A DNA stretch of 14,878 bases from NCBI GenBank assembly GCA_038316355.1, contig JBBQAO010000087.1, forward strand, positions 1-14,878, in the 5' to 3' direction. Below, one piece after another: positions 14,237 to 14,878 of the stretch. The DNA is from Ga0077527 sp038316355. Its GTDB lineage: Bacteria > Pseudomonadota > Gammaproteobacteria > Burkholderiales > SG8-41. The number at the start of each line of letters is the position of its first letter. Position 1 is the first letter of the stretch. The notes below the pieces were generated by a model. The model was given only the letters and a program-made list of their open reading frames with translations, made no database searches and was not told where the DNA came from. The translations under genes were made by a program, and so were the position numbers.

Positions 14237-14878
14237 TTATTTTATGGTTGCCGATGAGCTGCGCCGCGGCAGTGTCAACACCGCCACCAAGCCACCCGCC
14301 GCCCGATTGCGCAATGTAATCCGCCCGCCATGCAACTCCACCGCATTCTTCGCGATCGCCAGTCCCAGCCCTGTACCGCCGGTGTCGCGGTTGCGTGAGC
14401 CTTCGACGCGATAAAACGGCTCGAACACTTTTTCCAGTTGCTCCTGCGGCAGGCCCGGCCCTTCGTCGAGAATACTGATCTGCAGCGACTCAACGCCGTC
14501 ATCAATCACCACGCGCGCGGTCTTGCCGTATTTGATCGCATTCTCCAACAGATTCGTCAGGCAACGCTTCAGCGCCTGCGGTCGGCCGGAATAGGGGCCT
14601 CCCGCGCAGCCTTCGATGCTCACCATGCCGCCAGTTTCGCGCAAATCGACCTGCAGGCTTTCGAGCAAGGCCATGACATCGACCGGCTGCACCGGCTCGC
14701 CGTTGTCCATGCCGCGCAGGAAATCCAGCGCGGACAGCACCATCGTTTCCATTTCCTGCAGGTCGTTGCCGAACTTGGCGCGCAATTCTGCATCTTCCAG
14801 CAGTTCGGCACGCAGCCGCAGCCGCGTGATCGGCGTTTTCAGGTCATGCGACATCGCCGCCAGCACCTGGGTGCGTTC
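14237..14878 (-). CDS. Sensor histidine kinase, C-terminal part (EnvZ-like), partial
   Basis: The frame is open to the right edge, so the sensor, membrane and HAMP parts lie outside the window. The 213 residues seen hold the dimerisation/phosphoacceptor domain with the H-box AAMSHDLKTPITRLRLRAELL, whose His is the phosphorylation site. The HATPase domain follows with N-box NLLENAIKYG, G1 DEGPGLP, F-box FEPFYRVEGS and G2 GGTGLGLAIAKN, and the protein ends after LTLPRR. The H-box with K in SHDLKTP and TRLRLRAE resembles EnvZ/OmpR-type kinases of proteobacteria more than CusS. A partner response regulator would be expected beyond the right edge, upstream on this strand. The stop codon lies in the AT-rich end of the decayed repeat. 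The signal sensed is unknown. Confidence 0.92.
   Translation of the reverse strand, partial: ERTQVLAAMSHDLKTPITRLRLRAELLEDAELRAKFGNDLQEMETMVLSALDFLRGMDNGEPVQPVDVMALLESLQVDLRETGGMVSIEGCAGGPYSGRPQALKRCLTNLLENAIKYGKTARVVIDDGVESLQISILDEGPGLPQEQLEKVFEPFYRVEGSRNRDTGGTGLGLAIAKNAVELHGGRITLRNRAAGGLVAVLTLPRRSSSATIK

Larger units (their letters stand above)
13789..14243. repeat. Toxin-antitoxin cassette, copy 2 (decayed)
   Basis: This is a diverged and shortened copy of 2585-3443. The shared blocks run in the same order and orientation: GCAGCGTGCCC, AGCATAAATT, GGCATATCTC, AAGAAACAC, then TTCCCC and GCATCGCGGGAA, AGGATGCCCTTGTC, the antitoxin N-terminal codons, AAATCATxCC and an AT-rich tail. At least three internal segments are missing relative to copy 1. 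Non-coding sequence apart from the hybrid ORF fills 13787-13863 and 14092-14236. I see no other gene there. Confidence 0.6.

Noticed and set aside
14237..14878. Reading the histidine kinase as CusS, regulator of the cus operon
   Set aside because: It lies more than 4 kb from cusA beyond two other operons, and its H-box is EnvZ-like. The sensor domain is outside the window.

Overview
The window is a GC-rich stretch of a Gram-negative chromosome, most likely a betaproteobacterium. The reasons are an outer-membrane/periplasm/inner-membrane RND efflux system, a LemA-TPM-TPM operon and proteobacterial protein styles throughout. The exact lineage cannot be fixed by eye. Most of it is dense plus-strand coding sequence with 4-base stop/start overlaps. 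I see no rRNA, tRNA, CRISPR array or transposase gene.

Region 1 (1-2426) is a plus-strand metabolic cluster. It holds the C-terminus of an acylating aldehyde dehydrogenase (resembling sulfoacetaldehyde-type enzymes), a small TehB-like SAM methyltransferase and a complete AMP-forming acyl-CoA ligase. A ligase plus an acylating dehydrogenase can reduce a carboxylate to an aldehyde through its CoA ester. Sulfoacetate is one possible substrate, but this is inference.

Region 2 (2427-3679) is a scar-rich interval. It contains a short element with about 32-nt inverted ends, an intact minus-strand antitoxin/PIN-toxin pair, and a decayed fragment of an acyl-CoA ligase C-terminus related to the gene just upstream. 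A second, heavily deleted copy of the toxin-antitoxin cassette lies 11 kb away at 13789-14243.

Region 3 (3680-10092) is a copper/silver efflux locus. A small exported Cys/His protein is followed by cusC, cusB (with an N-terminal metal-binding domain and a fused C-terminal CusF domain) and cusA. CusA has the three export methionines and the proton-relay aspartate at the E. coli numbers (M573, M623, M672, D405). The predicted flow is: CusF domain and CusB deliver Cu(I)/Ag(I) to CusA, which exports it through CusC.

Region 4 (10113-11605) is a compact self-regulated metal operon. A MerR-type operator/promoter with a long spacer drives a MerR regulator carrying the mercury-type cysteine triad. 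Next come an unusual thioredoxin-like/MerC-like membrane fusion and a small CXXC thioredoxin-like protein. No mercuric reductase is present in the window.

Region 5 (11809-13786) is a lemA-TPM-TPM operon, probably for envelope functions. Region 6 (13789-14878) holds the decayed toxin-antitoxin copy and the C-terminal half of an EnvZ-like sensor histidine kinase running off the right edge on the minus strand.
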